64,000 nt of DNA from Codonopsis lanceolata (GCA_013146195.2 CM028377.1:37577632-37641631), one strand, 5' to 3'. Positions 46,918 to 58,870 are shown, counted from the stretch's first letter. Notes: a model not told the origin generated them from the letters alone. Numbers and translations: made by a program.

Positions 46918-47162
46918 TGTTAGATAATGTGCAATGAACAAGGAGTTCAAAAGTCAAGAATAAATCCATACATGAATCTGGTAGTTAATGAATAAAGTTG
47001 TAGCTGAATCATCTAGTTTAGGATAAGTCTCATGAACCATATTTCTAGAATTATCCTATCTCAAGTATAAATATCCATGTAATGCTGAGACAAGGAATAC
47101 AAAGGAAATCATCTCCTTACTCCAGAAATACTCTCCTATTTCAAATACTCTAATATCCAACA
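46918..47162 (+). repeat. Copia 5' LTR (245 bp)
   Basis: It begins tgttagataatg and ends atatccaaca. Compared with the 3' LTR there are two substitutions (gtagctg versus gtatttg) and three single-base indels, all in the first third. A tataaatat word lies near 47,065. Confidence 0.95.
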
Positions 47163-47165
47163 GTT

Positions 47166-47177
47166 TGGTATCAGAGC
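47166..47177 (+). promoter_or_regulatory. Primer-binding site, initiator tRNA-Met type
   Basis: tggtatcagagc lies three bases after the 5' LTR and matches the usual plant copia site complementary to the 3' end of initiator tRNA-Met. The gag start codon at 47,179 follows almost directly. Confidence 0.9.
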
Positions 47178-47178
47178 T

Positions 47179-50100
47179 ATGGCCAATAATTATGCCTTCA
47201 CCAATGTCCAACCACTTTATTTGATTTAAAAAACTATGAGTTTTGGTCCGTTAAAATGGAGACTCTCTTCGAGCATTGAGGGTCGAAAATCTGATTCAAG
47301 ATGGTGTAGCGTGTTGAATCCTCGAAGGTAAAAAGAAAGAAGATGAAGATGCGAAGACTAGTGATGCAAGCACACTTAGTCTCATTCAAAAGGTGTGGCA
47401 TAATCGCTTTCTCAAAAATAATAAGGGCAAGGACATCAAAGGAGGCATGGGATATTCTAAAGCAAGAGTATCAAGGAGACGTGAAGGTGAGAACTAAAAA
47501 ACTCCAATCTATTAGAAGAGATTTGGAGAATGTAAAAATGAAAGAAAATGAGAAGCTGGATGAATTTTCTCTAAGAGTCACCGAGTTGGTTCAACAAATG
47601 AGGAGTTATGGAGACGATGGAAGACCAAAGGGTGATAGAAATTTTTTGATCAATCTTCCACCAAAGTTTGATCCTATCGTAGCCGTGATTGAAGAAACCT
47701 AAAGACCTCAAGACACTATCCCCGAAGGACCGATGGGTTCTTTGAAATCTTTTGAGCAAAGATTAACTCATGCCGCCGAAGACTCTCTTGAGAGCACTTT
47801 TCAATCAAAAGTATTTATTTCATCAAGTAATGATTCGCCTAGAGGAGGACGAGGTGGCGTAGGAGGTGCACGAGGTCGAGGCTCAAGAGGACGTGGAAGA
47901 GGCAACAATGGAGGAAGACATGGAAATGTAGAAATCTCATCTTTTTTGCAATGTGTGCAAGAAAACTAATCATGCGGAGAAGGATTGCTGGTTTAAGGGA
48001 AAGCCGCAGTTGTCGAAAATGCAAAAGGTTCGGCCATGTACAAAAGGATTGCAGGATGAAGGAAGAAGAGCAAGCAAACTTTGTGGAGGAGAAGGAAGTT
48101 GAGCCAAATCTCTTTTACATGTGCCAAAAAGTGTTCGACAAGAAGGCCGAAATATGGAATTTAGATAGCGTAGCAATCACATGTCGTAATAAGGAGGCAT
48201 TTCTCAACATGGATTCTTCTTACAATTCAAAAGTTTATTTGGGAAATGGAGAAGCGTAAGAAATTGCTGGAAAAGGCAAAGCATTGGAGTTGAGACTAAG
48301 AAGGAAATAAGGTGATTCAAGACGCTTATTATGTTCAAGTTGGCTGAAAATCTGCCGGTGTCGGACAACTTTTGGAGCATGATTATGTGCTTCATTTTGA
48401 GGATCGAGAGTGCACTATCTATGACAAACAGAGGAGATTAGTTGCTGCAGTGAAAATGAACAAAAATAGGTGTTTCCCTCTCTCAATGGATTATGCAAAG
48501 CAAGTCGCTCAAGTAGCCAAAACTGAAAATGCCTTAGGACTTTGGCATAAAAGGTACAGACACTTAAATTTTGGAGCCCTAAGTGTATTTTTCAAGAAGA
48601 AGATGGTGTATGGGCTGCCGCTATTGAAGAGAAAAAGAATACATGTGAGGGTTGTGCTCTTGGAAAGCATCACCGCCACTTTCAAAAGGTGTCGCTTGGA
48701 GAAGCAAGAGAAAACTTGAGTTGGTGCATACTGGATGTGTGTGGGCCAATGAGAACTCTCTCAATTCGCATAATGTGTATTTTATTTTATTTATAGATGA
48801 TTATACCCGAATGACTTGGGTATATTTCATGAGAGAAAGGTTCTGAAGTTTTTGGTGTTTTAAGAAATTTAAAGTCATGGTTGAGAAACAAAGTGAAAGA
48901 TTTATCAAAGTTACTGAAGTGATAGGGGAAGCAGTACAACTCAATGAATTCAAGAAATTTTGTAAAGATGAAGGTGTTGAAAGACACTCACATTGGGTAT
49001 ACACGCGCAAAATGGAGTTCGAAGGAATGAATCAAACAAGCAGTTATGGAGATGGCAAGGTCAATGTTGCCTGAAGGTAATGTACCAAGGAAATTTTGGG
49101 TGAGGCTGTTAATACCCAATTTGAGAAATCGAAGTCCTACAAAAGCCGTGATGAATTGTACACCATTTGAAGCTTGGAGGCGGGAGAAAACCATCAGTCA
49201 ATCACTTGAAAGTATTTGGGAGTGTATGTTACTCTCATGTGCCAAAGGGCTATAGACTATACAATCTAAAAACTAACAAGATAATTGTTAGTCGAGATGT
49301 CCTATTTCTTTGATGAAAAAAGAAGCAACTTGGGGTGGCGGCAAAGAAGCCTCCTCCCGGCCTTACTCTTCCTCCTTCTCAAATGAATGAAGAGGCGTGT
49401 ATGTTCCTTTTTGCAGCCAAGACAAGCCATTCCTAATCCGGTTGAAAGTGATGAAGAGACTATCGAATCAAGCTCAAATGTTCAAGATTTAAAAGCACAA
49501 ATGTCAACGCCAATAAAGATGCACAATTTAGCGATGTGTATGCTCGTTCCAACTTTTGTGTTGAGGAACCCGAAAATTTTGTGAAGCATTTCGAAAGGAT
49601 GCTTGGAGAAAGGCAATGCAAGAAGAAATCAAAATGATCGAAAGAATCAAACATGGGAACTTCGTTGACAAGCCAAAGAACAAGGATGTGATTGGGGTTA
49701 AGTGGATTTACAAAGTAAAGCATAACCGGATGGTTCATTCGAAGAATAAAGCGAGATTGGTTGCGAGGCTACTCACAACGATGCGGAATTGATTTCGAAG
49801 AGGCGTTTGCTCGGTTGCACGCTTGGATACTATTCGAGCTTTAATTTCCCTTGCGGCTAATAAAGGATGGAAATTATTCCAACTTGATGTTAAATCAGCT
49901 TTTTAAATGGAGAACTCAAGGAGGAGGTATATGTTGAACAACCACAAGGTTTTGTGGTCCAAGGAAAAAGAAGAAAAAGTGTACAAGCGAAGAAGGCTCT
50001 CTATGGACTTAAGCAAGCTCCTCGAGCTTGGTACAGCCACGATGATCGGTATTTCACGGAGAAGAGGTTTGTAAAAAGCAAGAACGAGCCCACTTTGTAT

Positions 50101-51089
50101 GTCAAGCATGGAGAAGATTCTAATATTACGATCGTAGCACTTTATGTTGATGACTTGGTGTTCATAGGAAGCAATGAGAAGATGATAGTTGATTTTAAAA
50201 GTGACATGATGAGAAGGTATGACATGAATGATTTGGGAGTTTGCACCACTTTCTCGGTATTGAAGTTCATCATATGGATGATGGCGTATTTATTTCTCAA
50301 AGGAAATATCTTTGAGAAGACATTAAAAAATTCAGCATGTTCGAGTGTAAGCCGGGTAGACACACCACTCGTTGCTAGTCAAAAACTAATGAAGGAGGAT
50401 GGAAGCAAGAAAGGCGATGCAAGTTACTACGAAGTTTGATTGGAAATTTGCTTTATCTCACGGCTATAAGACCGACATTATGTTCGCAGCTAGTTTACTA
50501 TCTCGATACATGAGTGGACCAAGTCATGTTCATTTGGGAGCGAAAAAGGGTGTTAAGATACATCCAAGGCACACTTGACTATGGAATCAAATATGATAGC
50601 AAGTGTGAAACAAAGCTAGTGGATTTTGTGACGGTGATTGGGCTGGTTACGTTGATGGACAACAAAAGCACTTACGGTTACGTATTTTTCTGGTTCGGAG
50701 TTTTTCTTGGTGTTCAAAGAAACAACAAAGTGTCGCGCAATCTTCGAGCGAGCGAGTATGTCTCTGCTGGTCTTGCAACCCAACAAGCAATTTGGTTGAA
50801 GAGAATATTAGAAGACTTTGGAGAAAAGATAAATGAAGTGTAGTACTTCATTGCGATAACAAATCGGCAATAGCTATGGCAAAGAATCACTCTTTCATAG
50901 CGATCAAAGCATATTGCCATCAAGCATCACTTTATTCGTGAAGCTATTGAAGAAAAAGAAATTGAGATGAAATCTTGCATGTGGGAAGCAGTGGCGGATA
51001 TCTTCACCAAGGCTTTACCAAAAGAAAATTTCCGAAACTTAGAGCAACTATGGGGTCAAACCATTTGCACATTAAGAGGAGAATGTTAG
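47179..51089 (+). pseudogene. Copia gag-pol, multiply frameshifted
   Basis: Pieces in order are as follows. The gag start is MANNYAF at 47,179. Gag body is at 47,343-47,700 (KEAWDILKQEYQGD). A Gly/Arg-rich stretch precedes two CCHC knuckles at about 47,945-48,057 (CRKCKRFGHVQKDC). A protease remnant NLDS is at about 48,155 with the active-site Gly-Cys replaced. The GAG-pre-integrase region LGLWHKRYRHLNFG is near 48,540. Integrase pieces around 48,720-49,260 include FIDDYTRMTWVYF. Reverse transcriptase is at 49,620-50,440 with LYVDDLVFIG intact at about 50,140. RNase H is at 50,520-51,000. The frame ends in LRGEC with the stop at 51,087-51,089, inside the 3' LTR. At least seven frame breaks and an in-frame stop in early gag make it inactive. 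Confidence 0.92.
51074..51083 (+). promoter_or_regulatory. Copia polypurine tract
   Basis: aagaggagaa immediately precedes the 3' LTR, the expected plus-strand priming site. Confidence 0.85.
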
Positions 51090-51327
51090 ATAATGTGCAA
51101 TGAACAAGGAGTTCAAAAAGTCAGAATAAATCCATACATGAATCGGTAGTTAATGAATAAAGTTGTATTTGAATCATCTAGTTTAGGATAAGTCTCATGA
51201 ACCATATTTCTAGAATTATCCTATCTCAAGTATAAATATCCATGTAATGCTGAGACAAGGAATACAAAGGAAATCATCTCCTTACTCCAGAAATACTCTC
51301 CTATTTCAAATACTCTAATATCCAACA
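51084..51327 (+). repeat. Copia 3' LTR (244 bp)
   Basis: It has the same ends as the 5' LTR (tgttag ... caaca), followed directly by the TGGAG duplication. Confidence 0.95.
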
Positions 51328-51332
51328 TGGAG

Positions 51333-51451
51333 TATATATGCGACCACATTCTCATGGACCCCCACCAACCTTAGGGCTCCTCATTCTGTCAATGGGGTCT
51401 TGTACCTTGTTCATCCATCTCTCTCTCTCTCTCTGCCTCTACCTCTCTTAT

Positions 51452-51500
<49 letters not shown>

Positions 51501-51741
51501 GAAACTCCTTTCTGTATTGGACTCAATATTTTTCCCTATTGGACAGAAAAGCTTTGGAGATGTCATCGTTTCTATAGCTTCGAAGAGGAGAATCCCTTAG
51601 TTTGCCTAACTTAACAAATGATAAGGAGAAATATCGTTGATGGAAGGAGGTGAGTTGCTGCTTCGTGAAGGTAGGAAGAGATAGAAGAAGGTGGGTGTGG
51701 TGGGAGTGGGAGTGCACGTGTATATGTCTGTTGGGTTGGGT
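51333..51741. other. Pack-MULE interior with AC microsatellite
   Basis: Contains CT runs and an (AC)n tract at 51,454-51,495. This stretch continues the upstream sequence of the captured ACC oxidase, or another captured piece. No gene is recognised. Confidence 0.4.
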
Positions 51742-51950
51742 TATCCTCAATTTTAATTTTAATTTCTTTTTTCTTTCTATATTTTATTTGAGGTCAATTT
51801 CCAACTCAACAATAAATTGACAAAGTAGTTGTTCATTAGAATTAGTGAAGTCCACAGACCAATATAGGAAATGAAAAACATCTATCACCTTTATATATAG
51901 GAAGAAGGGTGAAGTTCAGGGACCAAATCATATATTAATCCTTTATTTTC

Positions 51951-52800
51951 CGTACTATTGTAAATTGAAGGTACATATCAAGCCGTGGTATGCATTAAGT
52001 ATAACCTCATGATCTGATAAATTATCTTTATTGGCATTCAACAAAAATATGATTTAAACTTCCCAAAAGGTCCCCAAAACTAATTAACCCGTTTTTACTC
52101 ACAAAACATCTCTCACTCATGTAGCTCATCTATCTCTCTTTCTCTCTCTCTCTCTCTCGCTTTCATCCATGGCTCACAAAGCATCTCTCACTTATGTCAT
52201 TAATCTCTCTCTCACTGTTTCATCCATGGCGCGCATTCGTCTCTCTTCCATGGTAAGCATCTTTCCAGGTTTATCCTCTTTCTCTCAACACGCTCCTAGT
52301 CATGTCCAAGTTTAATTAGGATTTTCAATTTCTGGACTGCGGGCCACTATCCCTTTCTATTACTACATTGTAATTTCTTTCTGTATTAATGAAAGTTATG
52401 TTTGCTTCCATTTTGTCTGAATTATTGCAAGTAGCGTAGCGTAGCGAGTTGATGTTATCGAATCTTCTCGCCTTTTTACCATTGTCTGAGCATTTAACAC
52501 TTTGCGAACGCAAGCAAATAATCAATGCAAAAAAATTATCTAAATCCCTTTACTCAATTTCTTGAGCAGGAACACCATGTAAACTCAAGGTTTTAATTTT
52601 GCCCCATAAAACTCAACTAGCAGGCACAACACCACTTGAGTTAGGTGCATGTTAAACATAATTTTTTAATCAATTCCCTCTAACGAGCAGAACTAACAAA
52701 ACCAACATTCAACTAGTAGATAATCAATGACCATTTGTTCATTCATAAATGCAAACTTGAATTACAATAGGAATCTAACATAAACACCCACCAATGCATC
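51951..52800. other. Spacer / probable 3' LTR region of the gypsy element
   Basis: Around 52,140-52,250 the phrase tttcatccatgg occurs twice with CT-rich spacers and acaaagcatctctcact / acaaaacatctctcact. Homology to gypsy integrase ends near 52,800, so 52,050-52,800 may be the gypsy 3' LTR. It could not be confirmed because the other LTR runs off the window. Confidence 0.35.
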
Positions 52801-53045
52801 AGATGATAATACTTCTTAAGGTGTTCAACATGCCAATGATGCTTCAGCTCTGATCCATTTTTTACCTACAAAATATAAGTTCCTTCTTGGACCACCTATG
52901 TCACTTGATAAGGCCCTTCCCAGTTTGGAGATAATTTCCCCAATTCTGCTTGCTCGCCAGTTGCCTCAATCTTCATGAGGACCCAATCATCCATCATGAA
53001 AGATCACCCTTTTACTCACTTGTCATGATGAGCCTTTGCCGTTTG
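52801..53045 (-). pseudogene. Gypsy integrase C-terminal segment
   Basis: The minus strand encodes GEQAELGKLSPNWEGPYQVT, then VQEGTYIL, KNGSELKHHWHVEHLKKYYH. This matches the standard gypsy integrase end (LGPNWEGPY, then NAEHLRKYY). It is separated from the rest of integrase by the solo LTR at 53,051. One or more in-frame stops are present. Confidence 0.85.
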
Positions 53046-53050
53046 CCTAT

Positions 53051-54368
53051 TGATCGATGTTTTAATTAATCTTTTTCCTTGTAAGTGGACAAGACTATTA
53101 TAGAATAGTATTGGAAGCAAGGGTCGAACCCACAGAGACAAGTGATCACGAACAGTGCAATTTATTGATAGCAAATTATTAATCTAAAGGGGGTTTTTAT
53201 ATTTATTTCTACTCTAAACTACTATTTATAATTAGATGTTTAACTAATTAGACAGTAATAACAGATATGAAGATCTTATGGTGGGTGGCAATCTAGGATT
53301 CTGGGTTTCACTTGTATCTCTTTTATGTTTAATTCATAATAATTATCATTCAATGTCTTGGGTTCGTTCACTAAAAATAGATATAGTCTGTTGAACAATT
53401 GGTTCAGCCTCCATCCCCGCAAAATTCATCCATTCTATATCCTAAGCACATGAACTGTCAATCTAGCTGTCACCTAGATTTATGATCTATCTGTCACCTA
53501 GATCATGTATGAACCTGGTCCTAACTTATCACTCGTGCATCGATAGGTCCAATTTATTGTGTTGGTGAGCCGATTATACGACATATGCACATTGGTGATG
53601 CAGCTTATCCGCACCTCTAGGCCTTTATTATTTGCGATTACATTCATTTGTTCAAAGCAAAATAATAGAGGGATTGATAAACAACACAATCAACAAGCAT
53701 TGAATGAACATATATAAGAATTAAAGCATAATTTTGATACAAGTTACCTCCCACCTCCTAGATTATGGATGATTTAGTTCATCATAGACAATGAACACCA
53801 CATGGAGATGATAGGATACATGATTTGATCTTCAATACTTGAAATTACAAAATCTAACTATGTTATACAATCTAAAAACTACCTAAAATAAAGAGAGCTT
53901 CCAGCCGTCTCCTCTCTTTTTGGCTCGGCATCTGACTTCAATATATACCCGGGAGTTGTAATCCAATCGAACCACTGTGTGAAAATCCGAAAATCAAGCA
54001 TTCTGACCACCTTGCGGTCGCAAGGTGTTGGGTACCTTGCGTCCACAAGGTCTCCAGTGTGTTCGGCCTTTTGGTTTCTTGATTTCTGCCTTGTGACCCG
54101 TACTGCCTACCTTGCGGTCGCAAGGTCTGATACACCTTGCGTCCGCAAGGTCTCCAGATTCTGCAGCTTCCGTTCTTTCTTCATTTTTTTACTTTTTGGC
54201 CCTTCTTGAAATTTGCACTTAAAACCCTGGAGTTTCGCATATTTTCACAAATAACCCTGAAACTTACAAAACTCATCGAAAACATATATTAGTAGCCAAA
54301 AGCCTTGTGAAATAGCATAATTGAAGCCATAGAAGCATGTGAAATCGACGTATAAAATACATCGATCA
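53051..54368 (-). mobile_element. Solo LTR A (1,318 bp, TSD CCTAT)
   Basis: On plus it runs from TGATCGATGT to ACATCGATCA, a perfect 10-bp terminal inversion with TG...CA ends. It is flanked by exact CCTAT at 53,046-53,050 and 54,369-54,373. It splits the gypsy integrase. It contains two copies of the palindrome ccttgcggtcgcaagg (54,010 and 54,110). It is the same family as LTR B in opposite orientation, sharing caaggcttttggctactaat and the near-terminal tgtggttcgacccttgct region. Confidence 0.92.
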
Positions 54369-54429
54369 CCTATAATTTACAATCCTCATTCTAGCTTCCA
54401 ATCTTCTCTCCTCAAGCAGATCCAGATCA

Positions 54430-55560
54430 ACGTTTGAGTAAGCGGATTCTCCAGCTCGCTGTAATGCATGACTGTAATTGGCCGAACACATCTCGACTGG
54501 AGCCATGACATCTAAGCCATAGGTGAAAGAGAAAGGTGTCTCCAATAGGCCCCCTGACCGTGGTTCTTACTGCCCACAATGCAACATGCAACTCATCTAC
54601 CAATCTTCCTGCTCGACCCTCCAAATTCATTTTAAGGGTATGTTGGACTTTCTTGTTCGTTGCCTCTGCCTGACCATTTTCTTAGGGATATTCCACCAAA
54701 GATTGTCAACGTTTGACATTCATTCGTTCACAAGCCGCTGTTAACCTATCCGAAATTGAGTGCCATGATCAGACACTATTGCTCGGGGAACTCCAAAATG
54801 ACACCAAATGTGGTAGTGTATAAAGTTGATGACATTTTCTTCCTTGATGAAGGCCAAATGTTTTACTTTAACCCACTTTGTAATCTACCGCCACAACCGC
54901 ATGCTTGAATTTTGGGCGCCAGAGGAAAACGACCGATCAAGTCAATTCCCCACAAGTCAAACGACCAAGCTACCACTACTGGGGTCTGCTCGGTATAAGG
55001 TATCCTGGGTATGTCTGCATAACGTTGACACTTTTTGCATTCCTTAACATAAGCCTAAATATCTTTCCTTAAATCGATCTTATAAAAACCATAGTACAAA
55101 ACCTTGTCTGCGAGAGACCTTTGCTTGGGATGTCCACCACAAGCTCCTTCATGTATTTCTGATGGTTCCCGCTCTTTCATCTCAGGTCGAGCACAACGAG
55201 GCAGAGACCTCGTGTACGACCTTCTATGCAACGCTCTCTATGACAATAGATATGCATGCTCGCCTCTGTACCATTCTTGCTTCCAATTTATCTTCAAGCG
55301 AGGTTCCCTATTTGATGTAATCCTTAAAGTCATCTATTAAGCATTGAGCCATCGGCTCAATGTTCACCATGACCTCCCTGTCAATCATGGGTACCTCCAA
55401 ATACTCAATCATGGCACACGGGTGTAAAGCTTCAATCTACTCCTCAGCCACTTTGGAGAGATAATCCGCCCACATATTATCTCATCGATCTATCTTTGTC
55501 AATTATCAGTAGTCAAAATATTTCAACGGCTCATTCACCAACTAGCAGTACTTCACAAGC
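54430..55560 (-). pseudogene. Gypsy integrase zinc-binding and catalytic core
   Basis: On the minus strand, VKECKKCQRYADIPRIP lies near 55,045, then WGIDLIGRFP, the region FGVPRAIVSDHGTQF near 54,770 (third catalytic portion with the family G-T-QF context), and ELHVALWAVRTT near 54,580. The order and motifs are those of gypsy integrase. Stops and shifts interrupt it repeatedly. Further upstream pieces toward 55,787 belong to RNase H (STQAEYEALIAGLELAQDIG near 55,690). Confidence 0.85.
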
Positions 55561-55792
55561 GCGGGTTATGTACCCCATTCTCCTCCCAAACTTGGTTCAC
55601 AACGAGTTGTGAAACACTGTAGATAACAATTTCACAAACACCAATATCTTGGGCGAGCTCAAGCCCTGCAATCAAAGCTTCGTATTCTGCTTGGGTGGAA
55701 TGAGCAAGATAACAACAAGACTTCTAAATTTACTTGTCGCTCCATCAACAAAAAGTTTCTACCATAAGTCTGGCCGAACTTTAGTGACTGGT

Positions 55793-57787
55793 TGATGTGC
55801 AAAAAAATGCAACTCGGGCAAGAATACCCGACCATATCAAGTAATAAAGTGTACCTAAGTACGAGTTATCGACCCCACAGGGAATGTACGTAATTCTCAC
55901 TCCGACTAAGTACCAAAATTAGGCTAACTAATTATATTTGAGCGAAAAGAAAATAAATTAAAATCTAAAAATATAAACAACCTAAGAAAGCAATTAAATC
56001 TAAACTACAGCGGATGTGGTTTAGCAACATCAAATAAAGATAAAAATATAGGAGTGCATTATTTCAAGTCTAGCCAGCGTTTAATTTTAATCCTCTTTCT
56101 GTTTTTTTTAACTTAAGTCTTGGTAGTCGGGCGCACTATAATATTCACTACGGGCTATCGCAACGTATAAAAAAATCTAGCTAAAACTCCTAGCTACAGG
56201 CTCTCGAGTCTTATAACATAGGAGAAAATAGTCGTATGTCAAAACAAGCACCCAATGACTATCTACTTACGATCTCCTCTCGGTCTCACGTAACGCAAAC
56301 AATTATTGTGATTTTTGGAATTAATAGGATGGGCTCTCGCATCTTATTCTATAATTCTAGTGATTATCTAATGGTTTGCTACGCCATTAAAAGCATTAAG
56401 AACACACAATAATAACCAAGCACATGGGTAATACTTTGCTAAAAGAAATTCTCTATATTTTTCTACAAATCATGTTGGTAGTCGAGACAAAAAAATTGGT
56501 TAACTACGGGCTGTCGCATCTTATAGTCAACCCTAATTTTCCTGACATCGTGAATGGCTAAGGTGATTCGATCGGGTGTAAAACCAAGTCTCACAACAGC
56601 TATCAGTGTGTGTCATAAAACACCAACTATTAAATTGATTGGTCTGAAATATAAAGGTAGCTCTCGCGGATCCTAAATATTTCTAAAATCATTTAATTAT
56701 TGGTCAAATAATTAAAAGCATTAAGTTCACAAAATAATAACCTAACATGAATGTGTACTAAATAGAGAGAGAGAGAGAGAGAGAGATTAAATTAAATCAC
56801 TACATTTGACATAGAAAAATAATTGCATTCAATAGATAAATTAAGCATAAACCAATTCTTCATTTACAAAATTAATCGACCCAAGAAATTATAACAACTA
56901 TCATAAAATAGAGATAGGAAGAATTAAACAGAACAAATCGTATCTCCGAGTTTGAAATCATTTGTAGATGCTTCGTTGGCTCTTGATTTGAAGCTCCAAA
57001 CCTTCAATGATGATCAATCAATGGTGGCATGGAGGAATTTTTGGGTGAAACGGGGCTGGTGCCCCATTTTGGGAACAATGTCCCACAATGGGGACTTCGT
57101 TTAAAAAAATGAGGCAGGCTGGGAGTCAAAAGGGAAGGCAGCAAAGCAAAGAGAGCACAAGGCTGAGGGGTATTTTAGGAAGTGCAAGGAGGAAAGAGGG
57201 GCTATTTTGGAAAAGAAGAAGATGGCTGGGTCACGGCAGTCCAGTAGAGGGGCACGCGGGTCACCCATGGTGGAAACGGGGCGGCATGAGAGAGGGAGTG
57301 GGGTGGAAAGTGGGCTGGAGGAGCATGATTGGTCTGGGTCAACTTAGGTCCACTAAGAAGGACGCAGGTCATGGTCTGGGTTGAGTGGATAAGACAGGTG
57401 ACACATGACATGCTATTGGATCGACAACGCCAAATGGTAGAATTTGGAAATTGCTCCGGTGCCCTTGGCCTTTCTAAGATGCGCGCCACATTCCTTCCCT
57501 GCTCAGGTCTCTCAATTTCATCATTCGTTAGCACTGTTACTCTCTGTTAAGCCTGATTTTTCTTGGAATACTTAATAGACTTTGACCGAATGATTCAATG
57601 CTCAGCTTTAAGGCCCAGAATTGCCTCGAACTTTGTGCTAAACACCATATAAATGCTTGACTATGCATGGAAACCTACATTAAGCACAAATACATAAATA
57701 ATAATATTTTCAAGGCATAATTAACTCAAAAATAGCACAAAGTAGAAGAAAATTCCAGGAAAATCCATGGAAATCTTGGGCTCATCA
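55793..57787 (-). mobile_element. Solo LTR C (1,995 bp, TSD CTGGT)
   Basis: On plus it runs from TGATGTGCAAAAAAATGC to TTGGGCTCATCA. It is flanked by exact CTGGT at 55,788-55,792 and 57,788-57,792. RNase H-type coding resumes on both sides. The inner sequence has a repeated style of phrase (gggctatcgca, gggctgtcgcatctta, gggctctcgcatctta). A GA microsatellite lies at 56,764-56,787. A purine-rich 98-codon plus frame at 57,088-57,384 has no recognisable domain. The family differs from LTRs A and B although the cgaccccacaggga word near one end is shared in style. Confidence 0.9.
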
Positions 57788-57792
57788 CTGGT

Positions 57793-58460
57793 GCTGGAAA
57801 AGGTTCATTTGGTTAGGGAGTTGGATTTTCTGTTCGAGCCACAAAACTTGTTTCTACCAAAAAATCTGCCGAAGCTTGGGCTTTAATTGCTCTTCGGGAT
57901 GATAATCGATTTGAAATTTGGTAAACTCAATCGACCACATCAAAAGCCAACCAAATGAATCTGGATTGTGTAATATATTTTTTAGTGGTGAATCCATGTA
58001 TATAACAATGACATGTGCAGAAAAGTAAGCTCATAATTTTGGTGTAGCTACAACAAACGAGTAAGCTAACTTTTATGTATTGAAATAACAACTCTCAACT
58101 ACAGTGAGGGCCTTAGATACATAATAAATATTATTTTGAACATTATATTCTTCCCTAACTAATACGGCGACCACTGCTTGATTTGTGGCAACCTAGTATA
58201 TACACATATAAATTCTCCTCTAGCACTAAGCTACTTAACAAAGAAGGATTTCCTAAATATTCTTTCAGCTGTTGAAAGCCAAGTAGGCTCTTTCATATCT
58301 ACCAAACTTGGAACTTTTTGAGATTTGCCTCTATCTCACTTTCGTTAACCATGAACCCTAGTAATTTGCCAATCTTAACCCCAAACACACACTTATTGGG
58401 AATGAGCTTCATGTCATGTTTTCTGAGGTGATTTAAAGTTTCTTCCACACCTGCCACGTG
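57793..58460 (-). pseudogene. Gypsy RNase H / connection region remains
   Basis: On the minus strand, sequence near 57,880 reads AKASADFLVE and then ENPTP--NEPFPAP up to the insertion. The reading resumes below 55,788 with KLFVDGATSK. The stretch 57,950-58,440 encodes degraded RT-RNase H connection sequence, including a piece like FLGYVIT-type context that is too broken to align confidently by eye. Confidence 0.55.
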
Positions 58461-58463
58461 GTC

Positions 58464-58870
58464 TCATTTTGATTTCATGACCATATCATCAATGTAAGCC
58501 TCTATATTTCTGCCAATCTGTGAGCGAAAGATTTTATTGACCATTTGTTGATATGTTGCTCTTGTATTCTTCAAGTCGAATGGCATCATCTTATAACAAT
58601 ATAAGCCCCCGACAGCTTGGAAAGTGGTCAAAGGCATGTCCTGCTCGTTCATTTTCACTTAATGATAGCTAGAGTATGCATCAAAGAAGCTTAAGAATTC
58701 ATATCAATCAATTGCATCAACCAGCTTGTCGATGCGAGGAAGAGGATAAGAGTCCTTCGGGAAATCTTTGTTGAGGTTGGTGAAATCTACACACATTCGC
58801 CACTTACCATTTATTTTCTTGACCATCATAACATTGACCAACCAAAACGTGTACAAAATATCCTTTATGA
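58464..58870 (-). pseudogene. Gypsy reverse transcriptase
   Basis: The minus strand gives INGKWRMCVDFTNLNKDFPK, then SYPLPRIDKLVDA, then YCYKMMPFDLKNTRATYQQM and the active-site segment AYIDDMVMKS. The catalytic YxDD is YIDD, and LPFGLKNA is changed to MPFDLKNT. Two or more in-frame stops separate the blocks. Confidence 0.9.

Larger units (their letters stand above)
46918..51327 (+). mobile_element. Ty1/copia LTR retrotransposon, complete ends, TSD TGGAG
   Basis: Two LTRs (46,918-47,162 and 51,084-51,327), a primer-binding site, a broken gag-pol and a polypurine tract are in the right order. The target duplication TGGAG is exact at 46,913-46,917 and 51,328-51,332. The total of 4.4 kb is typical. 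It sits inside the Pack-MULE, upstream of the ACC oxidase fragment and in the opposite orientation to it. Confidence 0.96.
43933..51941. mobile_element. Composite Pack-MULE with captured CDK-like kinase and ACC oxidase fragments
   Basis: The outer ends are ggattaatatatgatggtcc at 43,933 and the inverse ending at 51,941. They stay similar through gatgtttttcattt and agtccgtgaacttcac. The flanking 9-mers are TTTATTTTT and TTTATTTTC. Internally a right-type end (45,238-45,298, ccacctaggcatctcactc, matching 44,098-44,135 inverted) abuts a second left end at 45,300. So two related elements lie back to back: 43,933-45,299 with the kinase fragment, and 45,300-51,941 with ACC oxidase. The copia insertion at 46,918-51,327 expands the second one. 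No MULE transposase is present. Confidence 0.65.

Noticed and set aside
57088..57550. Plus-strand ORFs rich in Gly/Trp/Arg and antisense 110-codon ORF
   Set aside because: Inside solo LTR C; composition-driven and not conserved with any family I know.
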